Below are positions 8,414-16,580 of a stretch of DNA of 64,000 bases, one piece after another. Every line of letters starts with the position of its first letter. The stretch's first letter is position 1. The notes under the pieces were generated by a model. The model had not been told where the DNA came from. It ran no database searches and saw nothing but the letters and a program-made list of their open reading frames with translations. This stretch comes from Advenella kashmirensis W13003 (GTDB lineage Bacteria; Pseudomonadota; Gammaproteobacteria; Burkholderiales; Burkholderiaceae_B), in assembly GCF_000506985.1 (NCBI RefSeq), contig NZ_KI650979.1, positions 620,001 through 684,000 of the forward strand. The letters run 5' to 3'. Both the position numbers and the translations under genes were made by a program.

Positions 8414-9600
8414 TGAACTCTCTCCATCACAATCGTTGCATGATTGTGGCCCACGCCAAATACCAGGCCAGGTCCGCTAGCCAGTGCAATATCGCAGTTT
8501 TTAACCTGTACCGCGGGATGTGCTTCACCGCGCAATTGACGTACTGCCTCAATCACTTTTGTGATTCCGCCCCGATTTTGCGGATGATTATTGCATAACC
8601 CTCCACCATCGGTATTCCATGGTAAACGGCCGACACCCGAAATCAAATTGCCCTCTTCGACAAATCTGCCTCCTTTTCCTTTTTCACAAAAGCCAAGGTC
8701 TTCAAGCTGCATGATGACCATGATTGTAAAGTTGTCGTAGATGGAAGCGTATTTGATATCGCCAGGTTGGACGCCTGCCTGCGCAAACGCTTCAGCCCCT
8801 GACTCTGCAGCGCCGGTATGCAGGATGTCGAACCGGCCTCCGTTATGGGTTCTGACCGTTTCACCTGTTCCTCTAATCCGAACCAAAGGTCGCTGCAAGC
8901 GACGCGCAATTTCCGGCTTTGCAACGACAATGGCGCCCCCGCCATCGGTAATGACACAGCAATCCAGTCGCCGAAGCGGGTCTGCGACCAAGGGGGAATT
9001 TACAACGTCATCCACAGTGTAGACTTTGCGCAGGAATGCATGCGAGTTATGCTGTGCGTGGTGGGAGGCTGATACTTTGACCCAGGCCAACTGTTCTGGG
9101 GTCGTGCCGTACTCGTGCATATGACGACTCGCGAAATTGCCATAAATGCCCGCTACTGTCCATGCGTACGGAGACTCCCAGGCAGAAGCCGGCAGGATCG
9201 CCGGCAGTTTTCTGGTTTCTGTTCCCGTGGACTGCCCGCTACTGCGCGGTTTCCCGGCAAGGGTTATCAAGGCTACCGAGCATTTGCCATCTGCGATTGC
9301 CCTGGCAGCGCGAGCCACATGACTGATATAAGAGCAACCTCCTGATTCGGTGCCGTCCACATACTTCACTTTCAGATTAAGATAATCGACCATCAAAGCC
9401 GGGATGCCCCCCGGCGCGTCCGCCGAGCAGAAGTAGCCATCTACGTCGGCAAGCGTCAGACCCGCATCCTCCAGTGCACCACGCGCGCATTCCGCGTGCA
9501 ACTGGACAATGGATTTATCAGGGGCATAACGCGTCGGGTGCTCATAGACACCGACAATTGCCGGCGCTTCATTGAGCGAGTCGGACACACATGCGTTCAT
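8410..9600 (-). CDS. Thiolase-like protein (lipid-transfer/SCP2-thiolase type)
   Basis: A 396-residue thiolase-superfamily protein. The nucleophile position appears as ESGGCSY (Cys89) and the HP motif as CNNHPQNRGG (His339), with the SCP-type motif SIYDNFTIMVIMQLEDLGFC. The usual C-terminal catalytic cysteine (C-x-G-G-G) is not seen: the end reads SGPGLVFGVGHNHATIVM. That pattern is common in the lipid-transfer branch, whose members with a DUF35 partner can act as retro-aldolases rather than true thiolases. It overlaps the DUF35 gene by four bases and heads the operon. I infer C-C cleavage of a CoA thioester; whether thiolytic or aldolytic is open. Confidence 0.85.
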   Translation of the reverse strand: MNACVSDSLNEAPAIVGVYEHPTRYAPDKSIVQLHAECARGALEDAGLTLADVDGYFCSADAPGGIPALMVDYLNLKVKYVDGTESGGCSYISHVARAARAIADGKCSVALITLAGKPRSSGQSTGTETRKLPAILPASAWESPYAWTVAGIYGNFASRHMHEYGTTPEQLAWVKVSASHHAQHNSHAFLRKVYTVDDVVNSPLVADPLRRLDCCVITDGGGAIVVAKPEIARRLQRPLVRIRGTGETVRTHNGGRFDILHTGAAESGAEAFAQAGVQPGDIKYASIYDNFTIMVIMQLEDLGFCEKGKGGRFVEEGNLISGVGRLPWNTDGGGLCNNHPQNRGGITKVIEAVRQLRGEAHPAVQVKNCDIALASGPGLVFGVGHNHATIVMERVQ

Positions 9601-9782
9601 TTTCTTCGTTCATTGATAGGAGGTCGAAATTCGTTAAAAGCGCTCTGTATCACCGATTCTATGTTTATTCGCCTGGCTGAACAATGTGTGATACGTTTTC
9701 ATAATGGAAAACCACGAGGCTGCAGCGCTGCATATCGGTACATTAATCAATAGTACCGAGTCATCGACGCTGCGCGCCTTGG
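9601..9782. other. Intergenic sequence upstream of the thiolase operon
   Basis: This stretch should contain the promoter of the minus-strand thiolase operon and perhaps the decayed N-terminal half of the antitoxin relic that follows. I see no gene and no clear terminator or operator in it. Confidence 0.5.
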
Positions 9783-9925
9783 TCGCGAACGAATTATCTA
9801 TGCACTAACCCACGTACGCTGGAAAACTGGAGCAAGTCAGAGCCAGACCCAATGCTCAGGCGGCGTTGTTGCTTCGTCTTGTCCAACGCTATCCCGATAC
9901 GGTTCATCGCCTGGAATCGATCTAA
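9783..9925 (+). pseudogene. Decayed helix-turn-helix antitoxin (HigA/XRE-like) remnant
   Basis: Read on the plus strand, 9783-9830 gives SRTNYLCTNPRTLENW, and after a one-base shift 9833-9925 gives QVRARPNAQAALLLRLVQRY followed by PDTVHRLESI and a stop. Joined, this is the typical C-terminal half of XRE-family antitoxins (NPRTLENWEQGR, RPNAQAALLLRLV). Restoring a single G at about 9830 (TGG-GAG) repairs the frame. The N-terminal half is not recognisable and there is no toxin gene beside it. It is a relic of a toxin-antitoxin module, about 100 bases downstream of the SoxD-like gene's stop and upstream of the thiolase operon. Confidence 0.7.
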
Positions 9926-10033
9926 CCGCTTAAGCCCCCCGAAAGCGGAAAATCGATCCTGGCGAACGTTAGGCGCTGACGCACCTCTCCTGCATATTCG
10001 GGCACATTGTGCCCTGCATGCATGGCTCAAAGG

Positions 10034-10609
10034 CTACTTTTTCAAACAGTCCGCCATGCATCGTGTATTTTTCGTATCCGGCCGGTTATCAACATAAAAA
10101 TTATCCCGGTTCGGCATCTTGACCGCAGCAAGTGACTTGGCGTCCAGGGTTGTATCCCCCGGTACGATTTCGTTTTTGGCAAGCAGATACGCGGTCACGC
10201 TGTACACATCTTCATTGCTGAGCGATTGCGGGCTTTGAAACGGCATGGCCCGCCGGATGTAGTCAAACACCGTCGTGGCATAGGGCCAGTAACTGCCGAT
10301 GGTCTTTACCGGCTTCTCCGTGGCCAGGCTACCCTTCCCGCCCATCAACGCGGGTCCAAGGCCACCTTCCAGATTAACGCCATGGCAGCTCATGCACTGG
10401 GTCTTGTATACTTTTTCTCCATGCGCCACCGTTCCGCTTCCTTCAGGCAACCCGGTTCCGTCAGGAAAGACATCAATATTCCAGCCGGACAATTGCTCGT
10501 GTCCAAGCGGCTTGCCCAGCCCGTTGAAATCATGCGTTTCCTGAGCCTGAATGGCAAATGACATACAGGCGATACCTGCCCCGAATAGAATTGCTTTAAA
10601 CCCGTCCAT
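10034..10609 (-). CDS. SoxD-like monoheme cytochrome c
   Basis: A 191-residue exported c-type cytochrome. A signal peptide (to about IQAQE) precedes a single heme site CMSCH (residues 72-76); AMPFQSPQSL supplies a plausible methionine sixth ligand. The sequence around it (GSYWPYATTVFDYIRRAMPF) is typical of SoxD-type partners of SoxC. Classical SoxD has two hemes and is about twice as long, so this is the short form, comparable to SorB-type cytochromes. Its ATG overlaps the SoxC-like gene by 14 bases and has a strong GGAGGTGACCA site. It should accept electrons from the molybdenum subunit and pass them to the respiratory chain. No soxXYZAB genes are nearby. Confidence 0.85.
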   Translation of the reverse strand: MDGFKAILFGAGIACMSFAIQAQETHDFNGLGKPLGHEQLSGWNIDVFPDGTGLPEGSGTVAHGEKVYKTQCMSCHGVNLEGGLGPALMGGKGSLATEKPVKTIGSYWPYATTVFDYIRRAMPFQSPQSLSNEDVYSVTAYLLAKNEIVPGDTTLDAKSLAAVKMPNRDNFYVDNRPDTKNTRCMADCLKK

Positions 10610-11936
10610 TGGTCACCTCCCCACTGGCTGCGATTTTCCATGGCTGAATCGCGTTGTTGTGATAGAAAGACATTTTTCCACGTGCTTCGATAAGCTGAGA
10701 AAGAGTCGGCTGAACATAACCAGTTTCGTCGATCGCGCGACTCATGATGATCTGTTCTTCGCCATTCCAGTCAAACAGGAACCGAAATGCGGTCAGCGCT
10801 TTATCCATCACCGGCGCTTGCAACGTCGCTTCCTTCCAGGTGTTGCCACCATCCACGGAAACATCCACTGCTGTGATTTTTCCATGCCCGCTCCAGGCAA
10901 TGCCGCGGATCTCGTGCGTTCCTTTGCGTGTGAGTTTATGCGTGCCCGATGGCTGGGTAATGATCGATTTGCATTCCCCTACAAATGAAAATTTGCGGGA
11001 ACGGCCGTCGGCCATCAGATCGGTATATTTGCCGGTTTCTTCTCTGGTATAGCCAGGTTCATCTGCCACATGCAGACGGCGCAGCCATTTAATGCTCATA
11101 TTGCCTTCATAGCCAGGCACGAACAGTCTGATGGGATAGCCCTGTTCCGGACGCAAGCGTTCTCCGTTCTGGCTATAGGCAACCAATACATCGTCCAGGC
11201 ATTTTTCAATGGGAATGCTGCGCGTCATTGCCGCCCCATCGGCGCCCTCTGCCACGATCCACTTGGCTTCTTTTTTCAGGCCTGCGTGTTCCAGCAGGGT
11301 TTTCAGGGGAACGCCTGTCCATTGAGCACAACTGACCAGTCCGGCAACCTCTGCAGCTGTTTTTCCATAGGGAGGCACAAACGACGGGTTACCAGAACAT
11401 TCCAGAAAATAAGTCGGTGAGACACAGGGGAATTGTCGCAGTTCATCCACCGTAAAGACCAGCGGACGCTCCACCAGGCCGTGCAGCATGAGTCGATGTT
11501 CTGCGGGATCAATTTGCGGCACGCCGGCGTGGTGCCGTTCGTAAAAAAGCCCATTGGGTGTAATCGCGCCATCCAGCTCCTGCAACGGTGACGTACTATA
11601 CGCTGACATGGGTTCTTTGAGGCCTGGATACATATTGCGAATGGCTTTTTTCTCAAAATCCGATGGTTTGCCGTAAGGGCTTGCAGTCGGACTACCCAGG
11701 GAACCCGTCCATTTCGGGATGTTTGGCGGCAGATTATCTGCCTGTGCAGTTGCCACGGTGGCGTCGGTGGCTGCGTATCCGTCTTTTGACGCTCCGACGG
11801 CAACGGCTGCGGTAACAACCGCACTACTGTGTAATAGAAAATGACGGCGACTTGCACGCGCACCTGCATGATTCTGCTTCAACTGCAGTGATGAGTGCGC
11901 TGGCGCAGCTACTGTTGATTCTTCGTTTTCATTCAT
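10596..11936 (-). CDS. SoxC-like sulfite/sulfane dehydrogenase molybdopterin subunit
   Basis: A 446-residue sulfite-oxidase-family enzyme. Near the N terminus, ASRRHFLLHSSAVVTAAVAV (Arg30-Arg31) is a twin-arginine signal, so it is exported folded with its molybdenum cofactor. FLECSGN carries the Mo-ligand cysteine (Cys180), and the C-terminal dimerisation domain is present (IRGIAWSGHGKITAVDVSVD). The open frame extends to 12008, but the ATG at 11936 has GGGGATCACA before it and fits the family start. With the overlapping cytochrome gene it forms a SoxCD- or SorAB-like pair that oxidises sulfite or a related sulfur compound in the periplasm. A divergent TetR gene and its operator lie immediately upstream. 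Confidence 0.88.
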   Translation of the reverse strand: MNENEESTVAAPAHSSLQLKQNHAGARASRRHFLLHSSAVVTAAVAVGASKDGYAATDATVATAQADNLPPNIPKWTGSLGSPTASPYGKPSDFEKKAIRNMYPGLKEPMSAYSTSPLQELDGAITPNGLFYERHHAGVPQIDPAEHRLMLHGLVERPLVFTVDELRQFPCVSPTYFLECSGNPSFVPPYGKTAAEVAGLVSCAQWTGVPLKTLLEHAGLKKEAKWIVAEGADGAAMTRSIPIEKCLDDVLVAYSQNGERLRPEQGYPIRLFVPGYEGNMSIKWLRRLHVADEPGYTREETGKYTDLMADGRSRKFSFVGECKSIITQPSGTHKLTRKGTHEIRGIAWSGHGKITAVDVSVDGGNTWKEATLQAPVMDKALTAFRFLFDWNGEEQIIMSRAIDETGYVQPTLSQLIEARGKMSFYHNNAIQPWKIAASGEVTNGRV

Positions 11937-11970
11937 TGTGATCCCCTGCTTCTTGATGACCGACAGACCG

Positions 11971-11984
11971 ACCGATCGATCGGT
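11971..11984. promoter_or_regulatory. TetR-type operator between soxC-like and tetR genes
   Basis: ACCGATCGATCGGT is a perfect 14-base palindrome, preceded by GACCG so that the site reads GACCGACCGATCGATCGGT. It is located 35-48 bases upstream of the SoxC-like start and about 90 bases before the TetR start. TetR-family operators of the ACCGACCG type are common. Autorepression and control of the SoxCD-like pair is inferred. Confidence 0.6.
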
Positions 11985-12071
11985 TTTAATGATCATAATC
12001 CAAGTCACTCGTTCTTGGCAAGGTGTGAAACTGGTAAAATCAGCTCGTTTACATCACATGACACTGCGCTC

Positions 12072-12671
12072 ATGAGCACAACTGAAATTATTTCCCAGGA
12101 CCCATCCATACACGCTTCCAGGCTGCGCATCATGAAAACGGCGGCGCAGCTTTTTGCTTCCCGTGGTTTTCATGCCGTTGGCATGCAGGCCCTGTGCGAA
12201 GCCCTGGAGATCAGCCGGGGCGCGTTCTATCATCATTTCCGTAGCAAAGACGATGTGCTGGATGATATCTGCACACAATATATGACCGATCTGCTGCAAA
12301 ATGGCAAAGATATCATCAAACATGAGCATGACCCCGAGCGCTGTCTGCAGCGCCTTGGTCGGGATCTGCTCACCGTGATCGCAGCCAACCAGCCGGAGCT
12401 CACTGTCTGCTTCCGTGAGATTCAAAGTCTGAGCGATGAACGCCGACAAAAGGTACTGAATCTGCACCAGAAATATGAATCGCTGTGGAAGAAAACCGTT
12501 GAAGGCGGTGCACAGGCCGGCGTGCTGCTGCCCTATTCTCCGGTGCGTCTTAAAGCAGTGCTGGGCATGTATTATTACAGTTATATCTGGATCAAACCCA
12601 ACCGGACCGATGAACTCGCCCAGGCGATTGATTCGTTTAATGACATTGCACTCAAGGGCTTGCGGCGGTAA
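12072..12671 (+). CDS. TetR-family transcriptional regulator
   Basis: A regulator of about 199 residues with the TetR DNA-binding domain near the start: MKTAAQLFASRGFHAVGMQA then ALCEALEISRGAFYHHFRSK. The rest is an all-helical ligand domain with no recognised ligand. The frame opens at a TTG at 12015, but the ATG at 12072 (MSTTEIISQD) matches the family better; neither has a strong ribosome-binding site. It is divergent from the SoxC-like gene over a palindromic operator, so it probably represses that operon and itself. Confidence 0.88.
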   Translation: MSTTEIISQDPSIHASRLRIMKTAAQLFASRGFHAVGMQALCEALEISRGAFYHHFRSKDDVLDDICTQYMTDLLQNGKDIIKHEHDPERCLQRLGRDLLTVIAANQPELTVCFREIQSLSDERRQKVLNLHQKYESLWKKTVEGGAQAGVLLPYSPVRLKAVLGMYYYSYIWIKPNRTDELAQAIDSFNDIALKGLRR

Positions 12672-12852
12672 AGGCGAGCGGACCATTCACAATCGAGTAG
12701 ACTCGTCCTGTCCAGCCGCCCCGATTTAAACGACTTTTCGCACACAGTCACATGCAGCCCATCATTTAAAACTATACTAACCGTAGCGTTTATAGTTTCT
12801 GCCTGGCAGGCCTTTGCCCGCCGGTTCATATACCAATGAAAGGAGTTGTTGC

Positions 12853-13449
12853 ATGACAAAGATACTTGTACTTTATTACTCCATGTACGGTCATATCGAA
12901 ACCATGGCCCGGCACGTTGCAGAGGGCGCGCGGCGTGTAGAGGGGACTGAAGTCACCATCAAGCGCGTTGCCGAAACAATGAATGAAGAAGCCTTTAAAA
13001 ATGCAGGGGGCAAGGCCGATCAGGCCGCGCCTGTCGCGTCACCCCAGGAGTTAGCCGATTACGATGCCATTATTATTGGCACGCCGACCCGTTTCGGCAA
13101 CATGGCCGGTCAGATGCGTACGTTCCTTGATCAGACCGGTGGATTGTGGGCCAAAGGCGGGCTGGTCGGGAAAATTGCAAGTGTGTTCACCTCTACCGGT
13201 ACCGGCGGCGGCCAGGAAATGACGATCACATCAACCTGGACAACCCTTGCCCATCACGGCATGATCATTGTCCCCATCGGTTATACGGATCCCGCGCTCT
13301 TCAAGATAACAGAAGGCGGCGGAACACCTTATGGCGCATCAACCATTGCCGGTGGCGATGGTTCGCGCCAACCAGACGATCGTGAACTGGAAATTGCAAC
13401 GCACCAGGGCGAGTATGTTGCAAAAATCGCGGTGAGGCTGAAAGGTTAA
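12853..13449 (+). CDS. wrbA: NAD(P)H:quinone oxidoreductase, WrbA type
   Basis: A 198-residue flavodoxin-like protein starting [20 protein letters not shown] (FMN phosphate loop SMYGHIETM). Further WrbA motifs: [20 protein letters not shown], the [11 protein letters not shown] loop, and [17 protein letters not shown] near the C terminus. WrbA is a tetrameric FMN enzyme that reduces quinones with two electrons and limits oxidative stress. An AAGGAG lies eight bases before the chosen ATG; the frame is open upstream to 12814 but without a site. It stands alone, convergent with the hydroxyacid dehydrogenase gene 10 bases away. Confidence 0.94.
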   Translation: MTKILVLYYSMYGHIETMARHVAEGARRVEGTEVTIKRVAETMNEEAFKNAGGKADQAAPVASPQELADYDAIIIGTPTRFGNMAGQMRTFLDQTGGLWAKGGLVGKIASVFTSTGTGGGQEMTITSTWTTLAHHGMIIVPIGYTDPALFKITEGGGTPYGASTIAGGDGSRQPDDRELEIATHQGEYVAKIAVRLKG

Positions 13450-13459
13450 TCGCTGGCCA

Positions 13460-14449
13460 TCAACGTCGGCTTTCCAGTATTTCCATCCGCTTCAGGGCCC
13501 GCTCGGCCACTTGAGGATTCACAAGTGGCTCAGGGAGCCTTCCCGCCAGCAGTTCCAGTGCCTGATCGACGGATAAAGTGCTGATGCGACGCATGCTCTC
13601 AATGGTGATACCCGCAATATGGCTACTTAGAATAACATTAGGCATCTTCAACAAAGGCGAATCTTCCGGCAGAGGCTGAGTTTCAAACACATCGAGCGCC
13701 GCGCAAATTTTTTCCTGAGCCAATACGTCAACCAGATGATCCTGATTGATCACAGCTCCGCGTGCGACGTTGATGATGCAAGCGCCTTGCTTCATCAATC
13801 CCAAGGTTCGCCGGTTGACCATGCCTCTGGTTTCTGCAGTCAGTGGACATGCAAGCACGATAAAATCCGCCGCGCGAAACACATCGTCAATCGCTGCGGC
13901 GCGAATATAGCCAGGCATCTTTGACGGATCTCGTCGATAACCCATAACAGGCATCTGAAATCCATAATGGCACATTCCGGCCAATGCTTCACCAATCGCC
14001 CCCACGCCAATAATTCCAACTGTCTTACCGGAAAGTTCAATTGCCCCGCTGGACAGCTCGCGCGACACGTGCCAGCCATCACTGCGCAGGCGCGCATCAA
14101 CGGTATGCAAGCGGCGTGATAACTGCAGCATTTGCCCGACAGCATATTCTGCTACAGCTACGGCATTGGCTCCTGGCGTATTCGAGACGGGAATTCCTTT
14201 TGCCGTCGCTTCTTCGACAGGAACAATATCCACACCTGCGCCGTGCCGGACAATACCTCGAAGCCGACGTGCATGCTCGAGTATTGACGCAGGAATCGGG
14301 GATCGCACAATAATCACATCTGCATTCCTGGCTTCGTCGACAAACGCCTCGCCGTCCAGAGACGAAGCCACACGAACCTGCGCATGCCTACTCAGACGCA
14401 GCGTTTCGTCTGGGTCAATCGGATTGGTCAGTAAAACAATGGCACTCAC
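13460..14449 (-). CDS. D-2-hydroxyacid dehydrogenase (NAD-dependent)
   Basis: A 329-residue enzyme of the D-isomer 2-hydroxyacid dehydrogenase family. It has the NAD-binding fold with VGIIGVGAIGEALAGM, the NVARGAVINQDHL segment with the catalytic arginine, the glutamate in ALDVFETQPLPEDSPL, and the histidine in SSHIAGIT. It interconverts a 2-oxoacid and a D-2-hydroxyacid; phosphoglycerate dehydrogenase, hydroxypyruvate or glyoxylate reductase are all possible. It is divergent from the enolase-superfamily dehydratase gene, whose product would be a 2-keto acid, so a shared sugar-acid or hydroxyacid pathway is a reasonable inference. Confidence 0.88.
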   Translation of the reverse strand: MSAIVLLTNPIDPDETLRLSRHAQVRVASSLDGEAFVDEARNADVIIVRSPIPASILEHARRLRGIVRHGAGVDIVPVEEATAKGIPVSNTPGANAVAVAEYAVGQMLQLSRRLHTVDARLRSDGWHVSRELSSGAIELSGKTVGIIGVGAIGEALAGMCHYGFQMPVMGYRRDPSKMPGYIRAAAIDDVFRAADFIVLACPLTAETRGMVNRRTLGLMKQGACIINVARGAVINQDHLVDVLAQEKICAALDVFETQPLPEDSPLLKMPNVILSSHIAGITIESMRRISTLSVDQALELLAGRLPEPLVNPQVAERALKRMEILESRR

Positions 14450-14836
14450 AAGCGCTCCCTGGTTCTGGTTGCCTATTTCGTTGAAAAGAACAAATCTGCC
14501 GCATTTTCAGGACCAGATCTTTTGCATCATTCCATCGGATAGGTTCGGAATTCGCAGTGTACCCTGAATTTGCGAAGCGTCTATCCGGGAAAAACCCACA
14601 CCATTTGTGCCGCGCCTATTGCACTCGTGAAATCTGCTCAAACCATTTCTCCAATCAGCATTTCAATGCAACCCTTCCGTTTTCTGCAAAAAAATAAATA
14701 GAGAAAGGGCTTTCCATTCTTTCCGTTTTGTTTTAGTATTTCTCACAATTCCTAATTTTAAGAACATATGTCCTATTATTTGGGATTAATAAATATATAA
14801 CGCACGTTTTCGCTACGCAAAAAAAAGGAGACGAAG
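14450..14836. other. AT-rich divergent promoter region
   Basis: A 387-base gap between the divergent hydroxyacid dehydrogenase and dehydratase genes. The right half (14690-14830) is clearly AT-rich compared with its neighbours. It contains GAACATATGTCC (14762-14773), a near-perfect palindrome that might be an operator; no regulator adjoins it. No gene is visible. Confidence 0.5.
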
Positions 14837-16039
14837 TTGAATATCACAGATGTCCAGACACTGTCCTGCGATGCCGGCTGGCGCAATTACTACTTCGTCA
14901 AGATTGCTACGGATGCCGGTATTACCGGTTGGGCCGAGTTTGATGAGGGCTTCGGCTCCCCCGGCGTGACTGCAGTCATTCACAAGTTGGGCGAGATGCT
15001 CATTGGCCGCCCCGTCCCAGGGCCGGAACATTTCTACGCAGAAGCGTACAGCCGTACCCGCCCCGCCGCCGGTGGTGTTGTTGCCGAAGGAATCGGTGCT
15101 CTTGAAAATGCACTGATGGATGTGCGGGCCAAATCGCTGGGAGTCCCGTGCTATGAATTATTGGGCGGCAAAGTCCGGGACACGCTGCGTGTCTACTGGT
15201 CCCATTGTCCGGCATGGCGCATCAACCATCCAAAATATTTCGGGCCCGGCGTAACTGACCTGGACGGCGTCAAGGCAATGGGAGCAGAAGCAAGAGAGCG
15301 CGGCTTTACTGCACTTAAATCCAATACGTTTATTTTTGATGAGGGCCCCGCCTATGCCTGGCGCCCCGGTTTTGCCGCGCCGTTCTACCCGGAACTCAAT
15401 GCCGATCGCCGCATCATCCGCAACTTGCGCGACTGCCTGGAAGCCTTGCGCGACGGGGCCGGTGACGATATGGACATTCTCATTGATCTGAACTTCAACT
15501 TCAAAACAGAAGGCTATCTGAAGATTCTGCGCGCCATTGCCGATCAGGATATTTTCTGGGTTGAAATCGACAGCTACAGCCCGGACGCACTGGCCTACAT
15601 ACGCAATCACAGTCCGCACCCCATCAGTTCCTGCGAAACACTGTTCGGTGGACGCGAATTTCTCCCCTATTTCCAGAAGAGCGCCATTGATGTGGCGATT
15701 GTCGATGTGGTGTGGAACGGCGCCTGGCAGTCCATGAAGATCGCCAATCTGGCCGACATTCACGAAGTGAACGTCGCTCCCCATAATTTTTACGGCCACT
15801 TGTGCACGATGATGAATGCTCATTTTGCATGTTCAGTACCGAATTTCCGTGTCATGGAGACGGACATCGACCGCCTTGCGTGGGACAGCGAACTTTTCAC
15901 GCACGTGCCGCAATACCGCGACGGACACCTTGTGGTGCCCGACCGGCCCGGCTGGGGAACAGAGCCCATCGAAGAAGCCATCAAAGCCCACCCGCCAAAA
16001 CCGGGCGGCGGCCTGATTCGCCCGCGCCAATCCCGATAA
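14837..16039 (+). CDS. Enolase-superfamily dehydratase (mandelate racemase/galactonate dehydratase-like)
   Basis: A 400-residue protein of the mandelate racemase/muconate lactonising family. N-terminal capping domain (ITDVQTLSCDAGWRNYYFVK; GWAEFDEGFGSPGVTAVI), then the TIM barrel with ALKSNTF at strand 2, metal-ligand candidates in DILIDLNFNF (Asp), FWVEIDSYSP (Glu) and SSCETLFGGREF (Glu), and histidine in VAPHNFYGH. Such enzymes dehydrate sugar acids to 2-keto-3-deoxy acids or racemise alpha-hydroxyacids. The start is a TTG with AAGGAG six bases before it; no in-frame ATG lies near. It begins the plus-strand operon that includes a Bug receptor, an acyl-CoA ligase and an enoyl-CoA hydratase. 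Confidence 0.88.
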   Translation: MNITDVQTLSCDAGWRNYYFVKIATDAGITGWAEFDEGFGSPGVTAVIHKLGEMLIGRPVPGPEHFYAEAYSRTRPAAGGVVAEGIGALENALMDVRAKSLGVPCYELLGGKVRDTLRVYWSHCPAWRINHPKYFGPGVTDLDGVKAMGAEARERGFTALKSNTFIFDEGPAYAWRPGFAAPFYPELNADRRIIRNLRDCLEALRDGAGDDMDILIDLNFNFKTEGYLKILRAIADQDIFWVEIDSYSPDALAYIRNHSPHPISSCETLFGGREFLPYFQKSAIDVAIVDVVWNGAWQSMKIANLADIHEVNVAPHNFYGHLCTMMNAHFACSVPNFRVMETDIDRLAWDSELFTHVPQYRDGHLVVPDRPGWGTEPIEEAIKAHPPKPGGGLIRPRQSR

Positions 16040-16110
16040 TCCGGCTCGCCAGTCCGGACCAACCACACCCAAAACCGCAGTATCGATCACTCAACCAAGG
16101 AGATATACAC

Positions 16111-16452
16111 ATGATCAATGACTGGAACGCAACCCTGAGCAACCTTCGCAAAGGCGGCAGTGCTTTTGCCAAGCACAATCCGGCGGTCGTGACTGCCTAT
16201 CGCGGCCTGAACGAAGCACTCGGACAAGCCAAACATCTGGATAACAAGACGCGGGAACTGATCGCTCTGGCCGTCGCGGTCACCACAAGATGCGATGGCT
16301 GCATCTCTTCGCATGCCGCTGCCGCCCAGAAAGCCGGCGCGACGGTAGAAGAAGTAAGCGAAGCCCTGGGGACCGCTGTGGCACTGAATGCAGGCGCGGC
16401 TTATGTCTATTCGGTACGAGCCATTGAAGCGTTCGAACAGATGGACCAGTGA
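16111..16452 (+). CDS. Carboxymuconolactone decarboxylase/AhpD-like protein
   Basis: A 113-residue protein of the CMD/AhpD family. The ATG at 16111 follows AAGGAGATATACAC; the same frame is open further upstream inside the preceding gene but without a site. The redox motif TTRCDGCISSHAAAA contains CxxC plus a histidine, as in AhpD-like peroxidase proteins, and the frame of short helices (KTRELIALAVAV) is typical. It may reduce peroxides or be a small partner enzyme; the CxxCxxxH motif favours a redox role over decarboxylation. It lies 72 bases after the dehydratase gene and before a Bug receptor gene. Confidence 0.88.
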   Translation: MINDWNATLSNLRKGGSAFAKHNPAVVTAYRGLNEALGQAKHLDNKTRELIALAVAVTTRCDGCISSHAAAAQKAGATVEEVSEALGTAVALNAGAAYVYSVRAIEAFEQMDQ

Positions 16453-16460
16453 CATCTTGT

Positions 16461-16488
16461 CCTGGTAAGAATAGCCATTTTTACCAGG
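16461..16488 (+). repeat. Inverted repeat between the AhpD-like and Bug genes
   Basis: CCTGGTAA and TTACCAGG form an eight-base-pair stem around a 12-base loop, immediately after the AhpD-like gene. There is no T-run after it, so it is more likely an RNA-stability or partial termination element within the operon than a full terminator. Confidence 0.45.
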
Positions 16489-16580
16489 GTGCCTATGCAG
16501 GGGCGTGACAACAATAATTCCAAGTCACGGGTAACAAAATATCGCTTTCAAAACAAGGAAGTACCCAAAGGAGACATAAA

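Noticed and set aside
9794-10097. Open frames of about 80 residues on both strands
   Set aside because: They are accidental frames over the antitoxin relic and the end of the SoxD-like gene; no family character of their own.
12015-12071. TTG at 12015 as start of the TetR gene
   Set aside because: Gives an N-terminal extension not seen in the family, and no ribosome site supports it.
15802-16110. Longer frame before the AhpD-like gene
   Set aside because: It is the shadow of the dehydratase gene; the ATG at 16111 with AAGGAG is the real start.
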